A stretch of DNA of 63,480 bases from assembly GCA_000437215.1 (NCBI GenBank), contig FR898648.1:37172-100651 (forward strand), given 5' to 3'. Numbering within the stretch: position 1 is the stretch's first letter; every line of letters begins with the position of its first letter. The stretch comes from Clostridium sp. CAG:440 (lineage in GTDB: Bacteria > Bacillota > Clostridia > TANB77 > CAG-508). Made by a program: the position numbers and the translations under genes. Under the pieces are notes generated by a model. That model was not told where the DNA came from. It did no database searches and was given only the letters and a program-made list of their open reading frames with translations. Below, one piece after another: positions 7,758-16,402 of the stretch.

Positions 7758-9358
7758 TATTCTTCATTATCATTTTGATTTTCACCATTATTGTTTTGCT
7801 CATTATCATTTGAACTTTCGTCATTATCACTTTGCTCATTGTCGTTTGAGTTCTCATCATTATCGCTTTGCCCATTTTCATTTTGATTTTCATCGTTATT
7901 GTTCTGTTCGTCGTTATTGCTGTTTTCTTCATTACTATCTTGATTATCATCACTGGTTTTATTACCATTGTTATTACTTTGGTTGTTATTTTCTTCTTGG
8001 TCAGGCGATTTTTCTTCTACTTTACTTTCTGAAACCAGTCCTATTCTTTCTAGCTGTCTTTGCGCATCATATTTCTTTTCATTTCTAATTATATAGTATT
8101 TCTTTTCTGTTGATGTTACTGTCATATACACATCATCAAATAATAAACCATTCCATAATTTTTCACCAGATGAATTAATTAAATTATATTTTTTATCTTT
8201 ACAAGCAACAATTACATTATAGTCTGGAATTACCAATAAATTTTCAGCCTCTTTATTTGAAGATGCCTTATAACCAAAACTATCATATTCAAAATCTGTA
8301 ACTTGATTTCCTGATAAATTAAATAATCCCCATAGCTTATCTTTTCTAACTGGTATTAAATTTTGGGCTAATATGTATTTACTCTTAATTTCATTTTTTT
8401 CAAAATTACTAATATCCATTCCAATTTCATCATAATCAATAGAAATTTTTACATTTTCATTTATATCTATAACACCATATTTTCCGTCTCTTTTTACAAG
8501 ATACATATTTTTGTCCCTATCCATTAATTCAATACTATCATATGATATACTTACTTTAGTAGAACCTTCACTTGAAACAATTCCATACTTTTTATTGCTT
8601 TGCACTAAAAAGTCACCTGTTGTTGGTATATACTCTATTTTATCATATTTAGTTTCTAGCAACCTTTCATCTGTATCAATATCAAATACTCCATATTTCT
8701 TTTTGTCATTTAGTACTATAGCTTTACTTTTTAATATAGCTTTTGTATCATTAAATTCACTTGAAACATCACTAAACCCAAAGTCTAATATAGAATTTTT
8801 ATATGTCTCTAACTTATTTTCCATAGTTTGAATTGTTACCTTCTTTTTGCTTACATCGTACTTAAAGCTAACATTGAAAGCCTTTTCTATTCCATCCATA
8901 GTTGTATATAGTGTACCATTATTCATTGATTTTACTGGTTCATCTATATAGTAATAATCATAATTATCATTTTTAGCTGTTATTTTATATATTTTGTCTG
9001 ATCCAAGTGTGAATGTTGCAACTTCTTGTTCTGATTCTACATAACATTTATTTTTATCTTCAGATTTATTTGTATAATCTCCATTATAGCTTTTATATGA
9101 AAGTTCCTCTGATATTTGTCTTATTGGTATATATACCTTTTCTCCTTCAAAAATTAGCATATCTTTTATCTTTGAATTTGTAGTTCCATTTAATGTAACT
9201 TTTAATGTATTTCCCTTTAATCCTATATTAACACAAATAATAACAACAATAAGTATAGCTACTACTATTATTGCTATTAATATAATTTTAGATAAATTCT
9301 TATTATTTTTCTTTGTAACTTTTTTTCCGTATTCCAACTCTTCATCAAAATAATTCAT
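7757..9358 (-). CDS. Membrane-anchored WG-repeat protein with acidic low-complexity tail
   Basis: 533 aa, predicted extracellular. A short basic cytoplasmic segment precedes a membrane helix at about residues 24-46. Residues about 50-160 resemble the copper amine oxidase N-terminal/stalk domain (VTLNG, VYIPIRQISEELSY), often found in secreted Firmicutes proteins. Residues 175-430 hold WG-type repeats (KKYGVFDID, KKYGIVSSEG, GKYGVIDINE, KLWGLFNLSG, KKYNLINSSG). The last ~75 residues are an Asn/Asp/Glu/Gln repeat built of near-identical units at DNA level (7757-7960). No enzymatic motif is visible. The repeats suggest a binding or scaffold role, which is inference. It precedes tgt on the same strand but is probably not functionally linked. 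Confidence 0.75.
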   Translation of the reverse strand: MNYFDEELEYGKKVTKKNNKNLSKIILIAIIVVAILIVVIICVNIGLKGNTLKVTLNGTTNSKIKDMLIFEGEKVYIPIRQISEELSYKSYNGDYTNKSEDKNKCYVESEQEVATFTLGSDKIYKITAKNDNYDYYYIDEPVKSMNNGTLYTTMDGIEKAFNVSFKYDVSKKKVTIQTMENKLETYKNSILDFGFSDVSSEFNDTKAILKSKAIVLNDKKKYGVFDIDTDERLLETKYDKIEYIPTTGDFLVQSNKKYGIVSSEGSTKVSISYDSIELMDRDKNMYLVKRDGKYGVIDINENVKISIDYDEIGMDISNFEKNEIKSKYILAQNLIPVRKDKLWGLFNLSGNQVTDFEYDSFGYKASSNKEAENLLVIPDYNVIVACKDKKYNLINSSGEKLWNGLLFDDVYMTVTSTEKKYYIIRNEKKYDAQRQLERIGLVSESKVEEKSPDQEENNNQSNNNGNKTSDDNQDSNEENSNNDEQNNNDENQNENGQSDNDENSNDNEQSDNDESSNDNEQNNNGENQNDNEE

Positions 9359-9370
9359 TTGTATTCCCCC

Positions 9371-10495
9371 TTAAATTTCATAACCATATTGTTTATAAAA
9401 TTCCTCTCTAAAAGAACCTAAATTATCATGTTCTATCTCTATTCTAACTCTTTCCATAAGTTTAGTCAAGAATCTTAAATTGTGAATTGAAAGTAGTCTT
9501 ACACCTAATATTTCGTTTGTTTTTACCAAATGCCTAATATATGCACGTGTATAATTTTTACATGTATAACAATCACAAGTTGGGTCTAATGGTCCCCAAT
9601 CTCTTTCATATGTAGCATTTCTTACTACAACTTTTCCATTTGCAGTCATTGCAGTTCCATTTCTTGCAATTCTTGTTGGCAATACACAATCACACATATC
9701 TATTCCAGCAATTGCTGCCTCTATTAGATAGTCTGGCGTTCCAACCCCCATTAAATATCTTGGCTTATCTTTTGGCATAAGTGGTGCCGTATATTTTAAT
9801 ATGTCTATAAATTCTTCTTTTGGCTCTCCAACACTTATCCCTCCAATTGCATATCCTGGCAAATCCAAATCAACTAAATCTTTTGCACTCTTTTGCCTTA
9901 AATCTTTATAAAATCCACCTTGTATAATTCCAAATAAAGCTTGATTTTCGGTTTTATGTGCATTTTTGCATCTTAATGCCCACCTTGTAGTTCTTTCCAT
10001 CGAATGTTTTGTATATTCATATGTTGATGGATATGGACAACATTCATCAAATGCCATTATTATGTCAGCTCCCAAATCCTCTTCTGTTTTCATTACTGAT
10101 TCTGGTGAGAAAAAATGTTTACTACCATCTAAATGTGACTTAAATTCTACACCTTCTTCGTGAATTGTTCTTAAATCTCCTAAACTAAATACTTGAAATC
10201 CTCCACTATCTGTTAAAATTGGCCTGTCCCAATTCATAAATTTGTGAAGTCCTCCTGCTTCTTTTACTATATCTTGTCCTGGTCTTAGATACAAATGATA
10301 AGTATTTGAAAGAATTATTTGTGCTTTTACTTCTTCTTTTAATTCTTCAGGTGTCATAGATTTAACTGTTGCCTGTGTTCCAACTGGCATAAATATTGGA
10401 GTTTGTATATCTCCATGTGGTGTATGTATTACCCCTCTTCTTGCACCTGTTTGTTTACATTCATGTAATAATTCATATGTTACTGCTGGTTTCAT
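9371..10495 (-). CDS. tgt: tRNA-guanine transglycosylase
   Basis: 374 aa. It exchanges guanine-34 for preQ1 in GUN-anticodon tRNAs during queuosine biosynthesis. Visible motifs are the start RRGVIHTPHGDIQTPIFMPVGT, DSGGFQVFSLG near residue 94 (catalytic Asp), GGISVGEP near 226, the nucleophile region GIDMCDCVLPTR near 264, and the zinc ligands C-D-C-Y-T-C near 303-308 with a downstream His. It is 11 bases from queA, the next enzyme of the pathway. All expected catalytic residues are present. Confidence 0.97.
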   Translation of the reverse strand: MKPAVTYELLHECKQTGARRGVIHTPHGDIQTPIFMPVGTQATVKSMTPEELKEEVKAQIILSNTYHLYLRPGQDIVKEAGGLHKFMNWDRPILTDSGGFQVFSLGDLRTIHEEGVEFKSHLDGSKHFFSPESVMKTEEDLGADIIMAFDECCPYPSTYEYTKHSMERTTRWALRCKNAHKTENQALFGIIQGGFYKDLRQKSAKDLVDLDLPGYAIGGISVGEPKEEFIDILKYTAPLMPKDKPRYLMGVGTPDYLIEAAIAGIDMCDCVLPTRIARNGTAMTANGKVVVRNATYERDWGPLDPTCDCYTCKNYTRAYIRHLVKTNEILGVRLLSIHNLRFLTKLMERVRIEIEHDNLGSFREEFYKQYGYEI

Positions 10496-10506
10496 TTTTC
10501 CTCCTT

Positions 10507-11530
10507 TTATTTTATAAACATAGCATCGCCAAAGCTAAAAAATCTATATTTTTCTTTTACAGCCTCATTATAAGCCTTCATTATATATTCCCTTCCGGCA
10601 AGTGCTGATACAAGCATTAATAATGTAGATTCTGGTAAATGGAAATTTGTTATTAATCCATCTAGTATTTTAAACTTATATGGTGGGTAAATAAATATTT
10701 GTGTATTTCCTTCTGTTTCTTTTAATCTTCCATTTTCATCTGCAACTGTTTCTAAAACTCTACATGACGTTGTCCCGAACAGCAATTACTCTATGTCCTT
10801 CTTCTTTTGCTTTATTTATTATATCTACATCTTCTTGTTTTATATAAAAATGTTCTGAATGCATCTCATGATTTTCCACATTTTCTACCTTTACTGGTCT
10901 AAATGTCCCAATTCCCACATGAAGTGTTACATTTGCAATTTTTACACCTTTTTGTTTAAGCTTTTCAAATAATTCTGGTGTAAAATGAAGTCCAGCTGTT
11001 GGTGCAGCAGCAGAGCCTTCATATTTAGCATATACTGTTTGATACCTATCATTTTGTTTTAATTCTTCATGTATATATGGTGGAAGTGGCATTAAACCAA
11101 TTTTGTCTAATATTTCATTAAAAATCCCTTTATATTTAAATTCTACCTTTCTTGTTCCTCCTGGCATAACTTCTAAAATTGTTGCTTCTAACAATCCATC
11201 TCCAAATATTACTTTTGTTCCAACATGAAGTTTGTTTCCTGGTCTTACTATACTTTCCCATATATCTTTTTCTATATTATTTAATAGCAAAAATTCTACA
11301 TTTGCTCCTGTTTCTTTTTTTCCATATAATCTTGCAGGTATAACTTTTGTATTATTTCTAACTAGTACATCTCCTGGTTCTAAATAATCTACTATGTCTT
11401 TAAATGTTTTATGTTCAATTGTTTGATTTTTTCTGTCTAATACCATAAGTCTAGACTCATCTCTTTTTTCTAATGGTGTTTGTGCAATTAGTTCTTCTGG
11501 TAAATCATAATTAAAATCTGATACTTTCAC
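10507..11530 (-). CDS. queA: S-adenosylmethionine:tRNA ribosyltransferase-isomerase (+1 recoded)
   Basis: It transfers the ribosyl moiety of SAM to preQ1-tRNA to make epoxyqueuosine. The frame from ATG at 11530 encodes residues 1-251 (MKVSDFNYDLPEELIAQ..., GGTRKVEFKYKG, SAAAPTAGLHFTPELFE, LHVGIGTFRPV). It then meets CGG at 10777-10775 and would stop after five more codons. Skipping the C gives IAVGTTSCRVLET, the highly conserved QueA segment, followed by the normal C-terminus (FHLPESTLLMLVSALAGRE, FFSFGDAMFI). The recoded product is about 340 aa, the usual length. Only this single base separates it from an intact gene, and tgt downstream is intact, so loss of the pathway is unlikely. Confidence 0.93.
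10775..10777 (-). other. +1 recoding site (CGG) in queA
   Basis: Codon 252 is CGG in the context GCT-GTT-CGG-GAC. Reading GTT-(C)-GGG-ACA-ACG restores A-V-G-T-T. The site contains no homopolymer run that would suggest a base-calling slip. Confidence 0.88.
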
Positions 11531-11578
11531 TTTTATTTTCCTTCCTTTTTATTATATAAAATTTATTACTAATTTAAT

Positions 11579-12889
11579 TTATTTATTAAAAACAAACTTT
11601 ATTTCTTCAATTATATTTTCTGGTTCTTTGAATACTTCTTCCATTTTATATGAATATATAAAATCTGACTGTTTTGCTGGCTTTAAATTATATATTTCAC
11701 TAGGAAGTCCTATTTTTTCCCCATTACTTGTTATATTTTTATTCATATAATCTATATACCACTTTTTTTGTCCATCTAATTTTTCATTTTTATAACCATA
11801 TTTTTCATAATCATGAAGATTTGGTACTTCATATCCATACTCTTTAGAATTTCTTTCTAAAGAGTGTAAAAATTCATGCAATAAAACTTCTTCTGGAAAT
11901 GTGTTTATTCTTGTATTGTATTTATATATAAAACTTTTTGAATCATTTGGAAGCCTTATGTTCGAAAATCCTATGCCATAATAATCCATAGATCCTAATC
12001 CAATCCAATCAATTACTTTTATGTCATCTGTGTGTTCATCATTTCCAAGCCTTACAACTATATATATATGATCATAATTATTGGCATTTATTACATCTTT
12101 AATTTGAGATTCTACATCTTCTGGTGCAACATAATAGCCAAATTGCTCATCATAAGATAATTTGTTAATTGGTGTGTCAATATTATACACATCACATTTG
12201 GCAGTCATTTTTCTATCACTTAAAGTTATACATGAATCTTCAAATCTTTTTATTGTATTATTTATATCTGTTATATCACTATCAGTAACACTTAACTTTA
12301 CATTTTTTCCATCAATATTTACATCTGTATTTTTGAAAATAAAACATGCAAATTTCCAATCACTTGTTGTATCTGGCACCCCTTCTTCTATTGTCATATT
12401 AGAAAACCATGCTGTTCCTTTACAATTGCCTACATTTCCACCCAATCTAAATCCAATATTTACTTCCTCACTATTTTTAGAATTAAATAAAAGCTCTATT
12501 TTTTGCCAATCACTAGAACCAGTTATGGCAATAGACCTTGTAGTTGTACCTTCTATACTAATCTGAGCACCGCTTCCTGATTTATCGCTTTCTTGTTCAA
12601 CATTTTCTGTCTTAACCATGCAAGTTACCTTATAAGACTTATTTTTCTCTAATTTCACAGTTTTAGCAATCATTGCATCATTAAAATCATCTGATTCTAT
12701 TTTATAGCTTCTATGCTTACCATATTTTATATCATTATCTCTTTTAAAAATTGTAATATTAGACTTTTCTACATTTTTTGAATAACCACTAAAATTATTT
12801 TCCTCAAAAAACAAATAAGCAAAATAAATTGCTACTATTAACATTACAAAAACAATAAAATCAAATACTTTATTAAACCTTGGTTTCAT
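11579..12889 (-). CDS. Secreted/membrane-anchored putative metallopeptidase with carbohydrate-binding-like domain
   Basis: 436 aa. An N-terminal membrane helix (about residues 10-27) is followed by a beta-rich domain (about 35-170) with the pattern of CBM4/9-type jelly rolls (KSYKVTCMVKTENV..., SSDWQKIELLFN). Residues 290-350 contain HEFLH in EEVLLHEFLHSLERN, an HEXXH zinc motif, with a downstream His/Asp/Tyr-rich segment (NLHDYEKYGY). This suggests a gluzincin-like extracellular peptidase. I do not recognise a named family, and the third zinc ligand is not certain. It is followed by the transposase element and preceded by queA 49 bases away. Confidence 0.6.
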   Translation of the reverse strand: MKPRFNKVFDFIVFVMLIVAIYFAYLFFEENNFSGYSKNVEKSNITIFKRDNDIKYGKHRSYKIESDDFNDAMIAKTVKLEKNKSYKVTCMVKTENVEQESDKSGSGAQISIEGTTTRSIAITGSSDWQKIELLFNSKNSEEVNIGFRLGGNVGNCKGTAWFSNMTIEEGVPDTTSDWKFACFIFKNTDVNIDGKNVKLSVTDSDITDINNTIKRFEDSCITLSDRKMTAKCDVYNIDTPINKLSYDEQFGYYVAPEDVESQIKDVINANNYDHIYIVVRLGNDEHTDDIKVIDWIGLGSMDYYGIGFSNIRLPNDSKSFIYKYNTRINTFPEEVLLHEFLHSLERNSKEYGYEVPNLHDYEKYGYKNEKLDGQKKWYIDYMNKNITSNGEKIGLPSEIYNLKPAKQSDFIYSYKMEEVFKEPENIIEEIKFVFNK

Positions 12890-12905
12890 CTTAACTCCTT
12901 AATTT

Positions 12906-12932
12906 AGACATTGGGACGGGGTTTTTGTCTTA
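12906..12932 (+). repeat. Left inverted end of the Y1 element
   Basis: The 27-bp sequence begins AGACATTGGGACGGGG and ends TTTTTGTCTTA. It matches the reverse complement of 13823-13849 with one mismatch. Confidence 0.8.
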
Positions 12933-12936
12933 AGCT

Positions 12937-13701
12937 TTAAAGCACTTTATGCAATATTTTATTTATTTTATCTTTATTAATTTTAAATATCTTTGCCATA
13001 TCTCTTAAAGATAAACCACATTCATGCCTTAGTTTTATTAATAAATTTCCAAATAATTCTTCATTTTGTATAATTCTTTCTGCAGTTGTATTATATTTTT
13101 TTATATAAGTATTAATAATTTCAGAATAACTATCTTTTTCTTTTATGTCACTTATATCTTCAATATTTGTTAATTTATGAATTGAATTAAATAATTCTTT
13201 ATAATTTTCTTTTTCTCCAAAAATCTTTTTTATTCCATCTTCTGTTATTAAATCTTTATTTTCTATATACTCATTGTAACTTGAATATTTGTATTGGCTA
13301 AACGCATTAACAAGACCTGCTTTTACTGGATTGTTATGAATGTAAACTATGCATCTAAATAAATGCGTATAATTTTTTATCATTTGAATGTAATACCTAT
13401 CTCTAAATACATAACCCACCCTTACATTAAGACTATTATATAATTTTGCATAACCTGTATTTACTTTTCTCATAAAAATAGAAATCTGCTCTTTTTCTGC
13501 ACTATGTACCAAAATATGAACATGATTATTCATTACACAATATGCCAAAATATTTATCTTCGTATCTTTTAAATTTTTCCTTAAAAGGCTTTTGTAGGCC
13601 TCTTTCATTTTATCACTTTCAAATATTCTTTCTTTATTTATTCCTTGTACTATTAGATGAAAAAATTCACCTGTTAAATTTTTTCTTGATTGACGGGGCA
13701 T
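12937..13701 (-). CDS. Y1 (HUH) transposase, REP-associated type
   Basis: 254 aa. The opening MPRQSRKNLTGEFFHLIVQG is typical of REP-associated/IS200-like transposases. The HUH metal motif is H-V-H in NNHVHILVHS near residue 62, and the tyrosine-bearing helix includes NTGYAKLYN near 94. The family signature Y-I-H-N-N-P-V-K-A-G-L-V is near 132. The last ~40 residues (CGLSLRDMAKIFKINKDKINKIL) form a helix-turn-helix like the C-terminal DnaA/ParB-type DNA-binding segments seen in this subgroup. The reading frame is intact, so the element may be active. The ATG follows AAAAGGAGAG. Confidence 0.88.
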   Translation of the reverse strand: MPRQSRKNLTGEFFHLIVQGINKERIFESDKMKEAYKSLLRKNLKDTKINILAYCVMNNHVHILVHSAEKEQISIFMRKVNTGYAKLYNSLNVRVGYVFRDRYYIQMIKNYTHLFRCIVYIHNNPVKAGLVNAFSQYKYSSYNEYIENKDLITEDGIKKIFGEKENYKELFNSIHKLTNIEDISDIKEKDSYSEIINTYIKKYNTTAERIIQNEELFGNLLIKLRHECGLSLRDMAKIFKINKDKINKILHKVL

Positions 13702-13822
13702 AAAATAAACTCTCCTTTTATTTTTATTTAAGCCCTCTATATATTTTTACCACAATATTTAATATTTGTCCATACTTTATTATGTTCGTTTATTGAATTT
13801 TATGTAAATTTTTATTTTTTCC

Positions 13823-13849
13823 TAAGACAAAAACCCCGTCCCATTGTCT
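13823..13849 (-). repeat. Right inverted end of the Y1 element
   Basis: Inverted copy of 12906-12932. Its last six bases, TTGTCT, also form the -35 hexamer of the promoter of the U32 peptidase gene. Confidence 0.8.
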
Positions 13850-13872
13850 ATTTATTTTTTTTATGCTATAAT
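13844..13872 (+). promoter_or_regulatory. Promoter of the U32 peptidase gene, -35 from the transposon end
   Basis: TTGTCT (13844-13849), a 17-bp spacer and TATAAT (13867-13872) with an extended TGC before it. The -35 is the terminal hexamer of the transposase element, so insertion may have built or altered this promoter. Confidence 0.7.
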
Positions 13873-13896
13873 ACAATTTGATTGGAGGGAGTTTAG

Positions 13897-16305
13897 ATGA
13901 TAGAACTTCTCTCACCTGTGGGTGATTTGGATTGTTTAAAGGCTGCCGTTCAAAATGGTGCTGATTGTGTTTATTTTGGTGCAAATAATTTTAGTGCTAG
14001 AGCTTTTGCTTCTAATTTTGATGATTTAGAGCTTGCTATAAATTACGCCAAAATACGTGGTGTTAAAACTAATTTAACTTTAAATACATTAATTAAAAAT
14101 GATGAGTTTGAGGATGCATATAATTTGGCTAAAAAGGCTTATGAGCTTGGGATTGATGCAATTATTGTTCAAGATTTGGGGTTGGCTACTAGATTAATTA
14201 AAGATTTTCCTGATTTGCCAATTCACGCAAGTACCCAAATGTCAATACATAATTTGCAAGGAACCTTAAAATTGCAAAATTTAGGTTTTAAAAGAGTTGT
14301 TCTTGCAAGGGAACTTTGTGCAAATGAGATTGAATATATTTGCCAAAATTCTAATGTAGAGATTGAATGTTTTATACATGGAGCTCTTTGTATTTCTTAT
14401 TCTGGTCAGTGTTTATTTTCAAGTTTAGTTGGTGGTAGATCGGGAAATCGAGGAAAATGTGCTCAGCCATGTAGACTTCCATATGAGCTTGTCCAAAATG
14501 GAAATGAAACAATTGATAAAGGATTTTTGTTAAGTACAAAAGATCTATGTGGTTTAGATTATATTCCATTTTTAATTAATGCTGGTGTGACTTCTTTTAA
14601 AATTGAAGGAAGAATGAAAACTCCTGAATATGTTGCAACTGTTACAAGAATATATAGAAAATATATAGATTTAGCTTTGTCTGGAAATCCTTATGTTATA
14701 GATGAAAAAGATGAAAAAGATAAAAAAGATTTGCTTCAAGTCTTTAATCGTGGTTTGTCTTCTAATGGTCATTTAGATAAAGAACCTAACAAAAATTTAA
14801 TATACCCTATTAAGCCTAATAATATGGGGCTTCCTTTAGGAATTATTCAAAAATATAATAAAACTAAGGGACATATAACTTTAAAATTACAAGAAGAGTT
14901 ATGTGTTGGAGATTGTATTTCTACTCAAAAAGAAAATGGTTCTTACAATGTTTCTGAATTAATGGTTAAAAACAAAAATATTAAAATTGGTAACATAGGA
15001 AATTTAGTTACAATTGGTAGAATGAAAGGAAATATATCTGTTGGAGATAAAGTTTATAAAATTTCATCTAAAGTTTTAAAAGACAATGCTTTAAATTCTT
15101 TTAAGACTGAAAACAGAAAAATTCCTCTTAATATTAAACTATTTATACAAAATAATAAAAATATCTCTGCAGTGGTTAATTCTTGTTCTAAATATGATTT
15201 GTATAAAAATTTAAATTTTGAATACACTTCTAATATAATCCCTAATACATCAATTAATAAGCCTTTAGACCAAGATACTATAATAAAACAATTTTCTAAA
15301 ACTAATAATTCAATATATGAATTTAAAAAAATTAAAATTATATTAGATGACAATTTGTTTTTACCAATAAGCAGTTTAAATGATTTAAGGAGAACAATTT
15401 TAGAAAATATTGAAAAACAAACTTTAGATAAGATAAAAAGAACTTCTAATTGCTGTTATACTCCAATTGTTTCTAATGCCTCTAACTTAAAAAATAACTA
15501 TAAAATTTCGTTATTATTAAATGATTTAAATTTAGAGTATGATTATTCTAAACTAAATGGAGTCCATAACTTATATATACCTTTAAAATTTTTTGTTAAT
15601 AAAAATTATGAAAATATTTTAAAGGTTTTAAATAAAAAATTCTCTACATATATATATTTGCCAACTATTATTAGAGCAAATTATAGGAATTTATTTTATG
15701 ATAATATTATAAATACAACAAAAAAATATAATATAAAAGGTATAGTCCTTTCTAACATATCAAACTTTATGCTTATTTCGGACTTATATAAAAGCAATAA
15801 AAACTTAGAATTAATTGCAAATTATACCTTTAATATTTATAATAATGAAACTATTAATAAATTAAATGATCTTCAAATATCTAAGTATACTGTTAGCCCT
15901 GAACTTGATAAATTATCTATTTTAAATTTATATGGTAATCCTCAAAAAGAACTTATAGTATATGGTAAAATTCCTTTAATGAATATGAATTATTGCCTAC
16001 TTGGAAAAAGCAATAAATGCTACCCTAATTGTAATTCTTTATGTACAAATAAAAATAGATATTTCCTAAAAGATAGACTTGGATTACATTTTGATATTGT
16101 CCCTGATAACATCCAAACTGTTACTACAATTTATAATTGCAAAACTTTATCAATTTGTCCTACTGATTTTAATTTGGATTGTGCAAGAATTGACATTTTG
16201 TACGAGAACATTGATGAAATTAACAATATTATAAATACTGTTAAGCTTGGTAAAAAATTTGAGGGAAAACAATATACTAATGGAAATTTAAATAGAGAAA
16301 TTTAA
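13897..16305 (+). CDS. Peptidase U32 family protein (RlhA-like)
   Basis: 802 aa. The U32 TIM-barrel region covers residues 1-260 with ELLSPVGDLDCLKAAVQNGADCVYFG, HASTQMSIHNLQG, and the cysteine-rich signature E-C-F-I-H-G-A-L-C-I-S-Y-S-G-Q-C...GGRSGNRGKCAQPCR near residues 162-190. Those conserved cysteines are the proposed Fe-S ligands of this family. A DUF3656-like insert and a second cysteine set (CYPNCNSLCTNKNRY near 707) follow. Long members of this family (RlhA/YdcP group) act in 23S rRNA C2501 hydroxylation. That role is known for E. coli and only inferred here. The ATG follows GGAGGGAG. Confidence 0.9.
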   Translation: MIELLSPVGDLDCLKAAVQNGADCVYFGANNFSARAFASNFDDLELAINYAKIRGVKTNLTLNTLIKNDEFEDAYNLAKKAYELGIDAIIVQDLGLATRLIKDFPDLPIHASTQMSIHNLQGTLKLQNLGFKRVVLARELCANEIEYICQNSNVEIECFIHGALCISYSGQCLFSSLVGGRSGNRGKCAQPCRLPYELVQNGNETIDKGFLLSTKDLCGLDYIPFLINAGVTSFKIEGRMKTPEYVATVTRIYRKYIDLALSGNPYVIDEKDEKDKKDLLQVFNRGLSSNGHLDKEPNKNLIYPIKPNNMGLPLGIIQKYNKTKGHITLKLQEELCVGDCISTQKENGSYNVSELMVKNKNIKIGNIGNLVTIGRMKGNISVGDKVYKISSKVLKDNALNSFKTENRKIPLNIKLFIQNNKNISAVVNSCSKYDLYKNLNFEYTSNIIPNTSINKPLDQDTIIKQFSKTNNSIYEFKKIKIILDDNLFLPISSLNDLRRTILENIEKQTLDKIKRTSNCCYTPIVSNASNLKNNYKISLLLNDLNLEYDYSKLNGVHNLYIPLKFFVNKNYENILKVLNKKFSTYIYLPTIIRANYRNLFYDNIINTTKKYNIKGIVLSNISNFMLISDLYKSNKNLELIANYTFNIYNNETINKLNDLQISKYTVSPELDKLSILNLYGNPQKELIVYGKIPLMNMNYCLLGKSNKCYPNCNSLCTNKNRYFLKDRLGLHFDIVPDNIQTVTTIYNCKTLSICPTDFNLDCARIDILYENIDEINNIINTVKLGKKFEGKQYTNGNLNREI

Positions 16306-16310
16306 AAATA

Positions 16311-16377
16311 AAATAATGAACTATATATTTATACTGTCCAACTTTTTTGTTTAGTATATAACAATAGTTCATTATTT
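16311..16377. terminator. Bidirectional terminator between the U32 and radical SAM genes
   Basis: Inverted arms AAATAATGAACTAT (16311-16324) and its complement (16364-16377) lie between two convergent genes, with a 39-base AT-rich loop. Confidence 0.55.
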
Positions 16378-16402
16378 TACTTTTTATTTATTAATATCAT
16401 TT

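Larger units (their letters stand above)
12906..13849. mobile_element. Y1-transposase element with 27-bp inverted ends
   Basis: A single transposase gene is bounded by nearly identical inverted sequences at 12906-12932 and 13823-13849. Their core is GGGACGGGG followed by TTTTTGTCTTA, with one difference in the outer AGACA[T/A]TG. A third copy of the same end is at 63436-63462. The element is about 944 bp. Terminal inverted repeats are unusual for a Y1 transposase element, which normally has hairpins near the ends instead. Confidence 0.75.

Noticed and set aside
12906..13849. A CRISPR array or phage att site at the 27-bp repeats
   Set aside because: Only two inverted copies flank a transposase and one further copy is 50 kb away; no spacer pattern or integrase.
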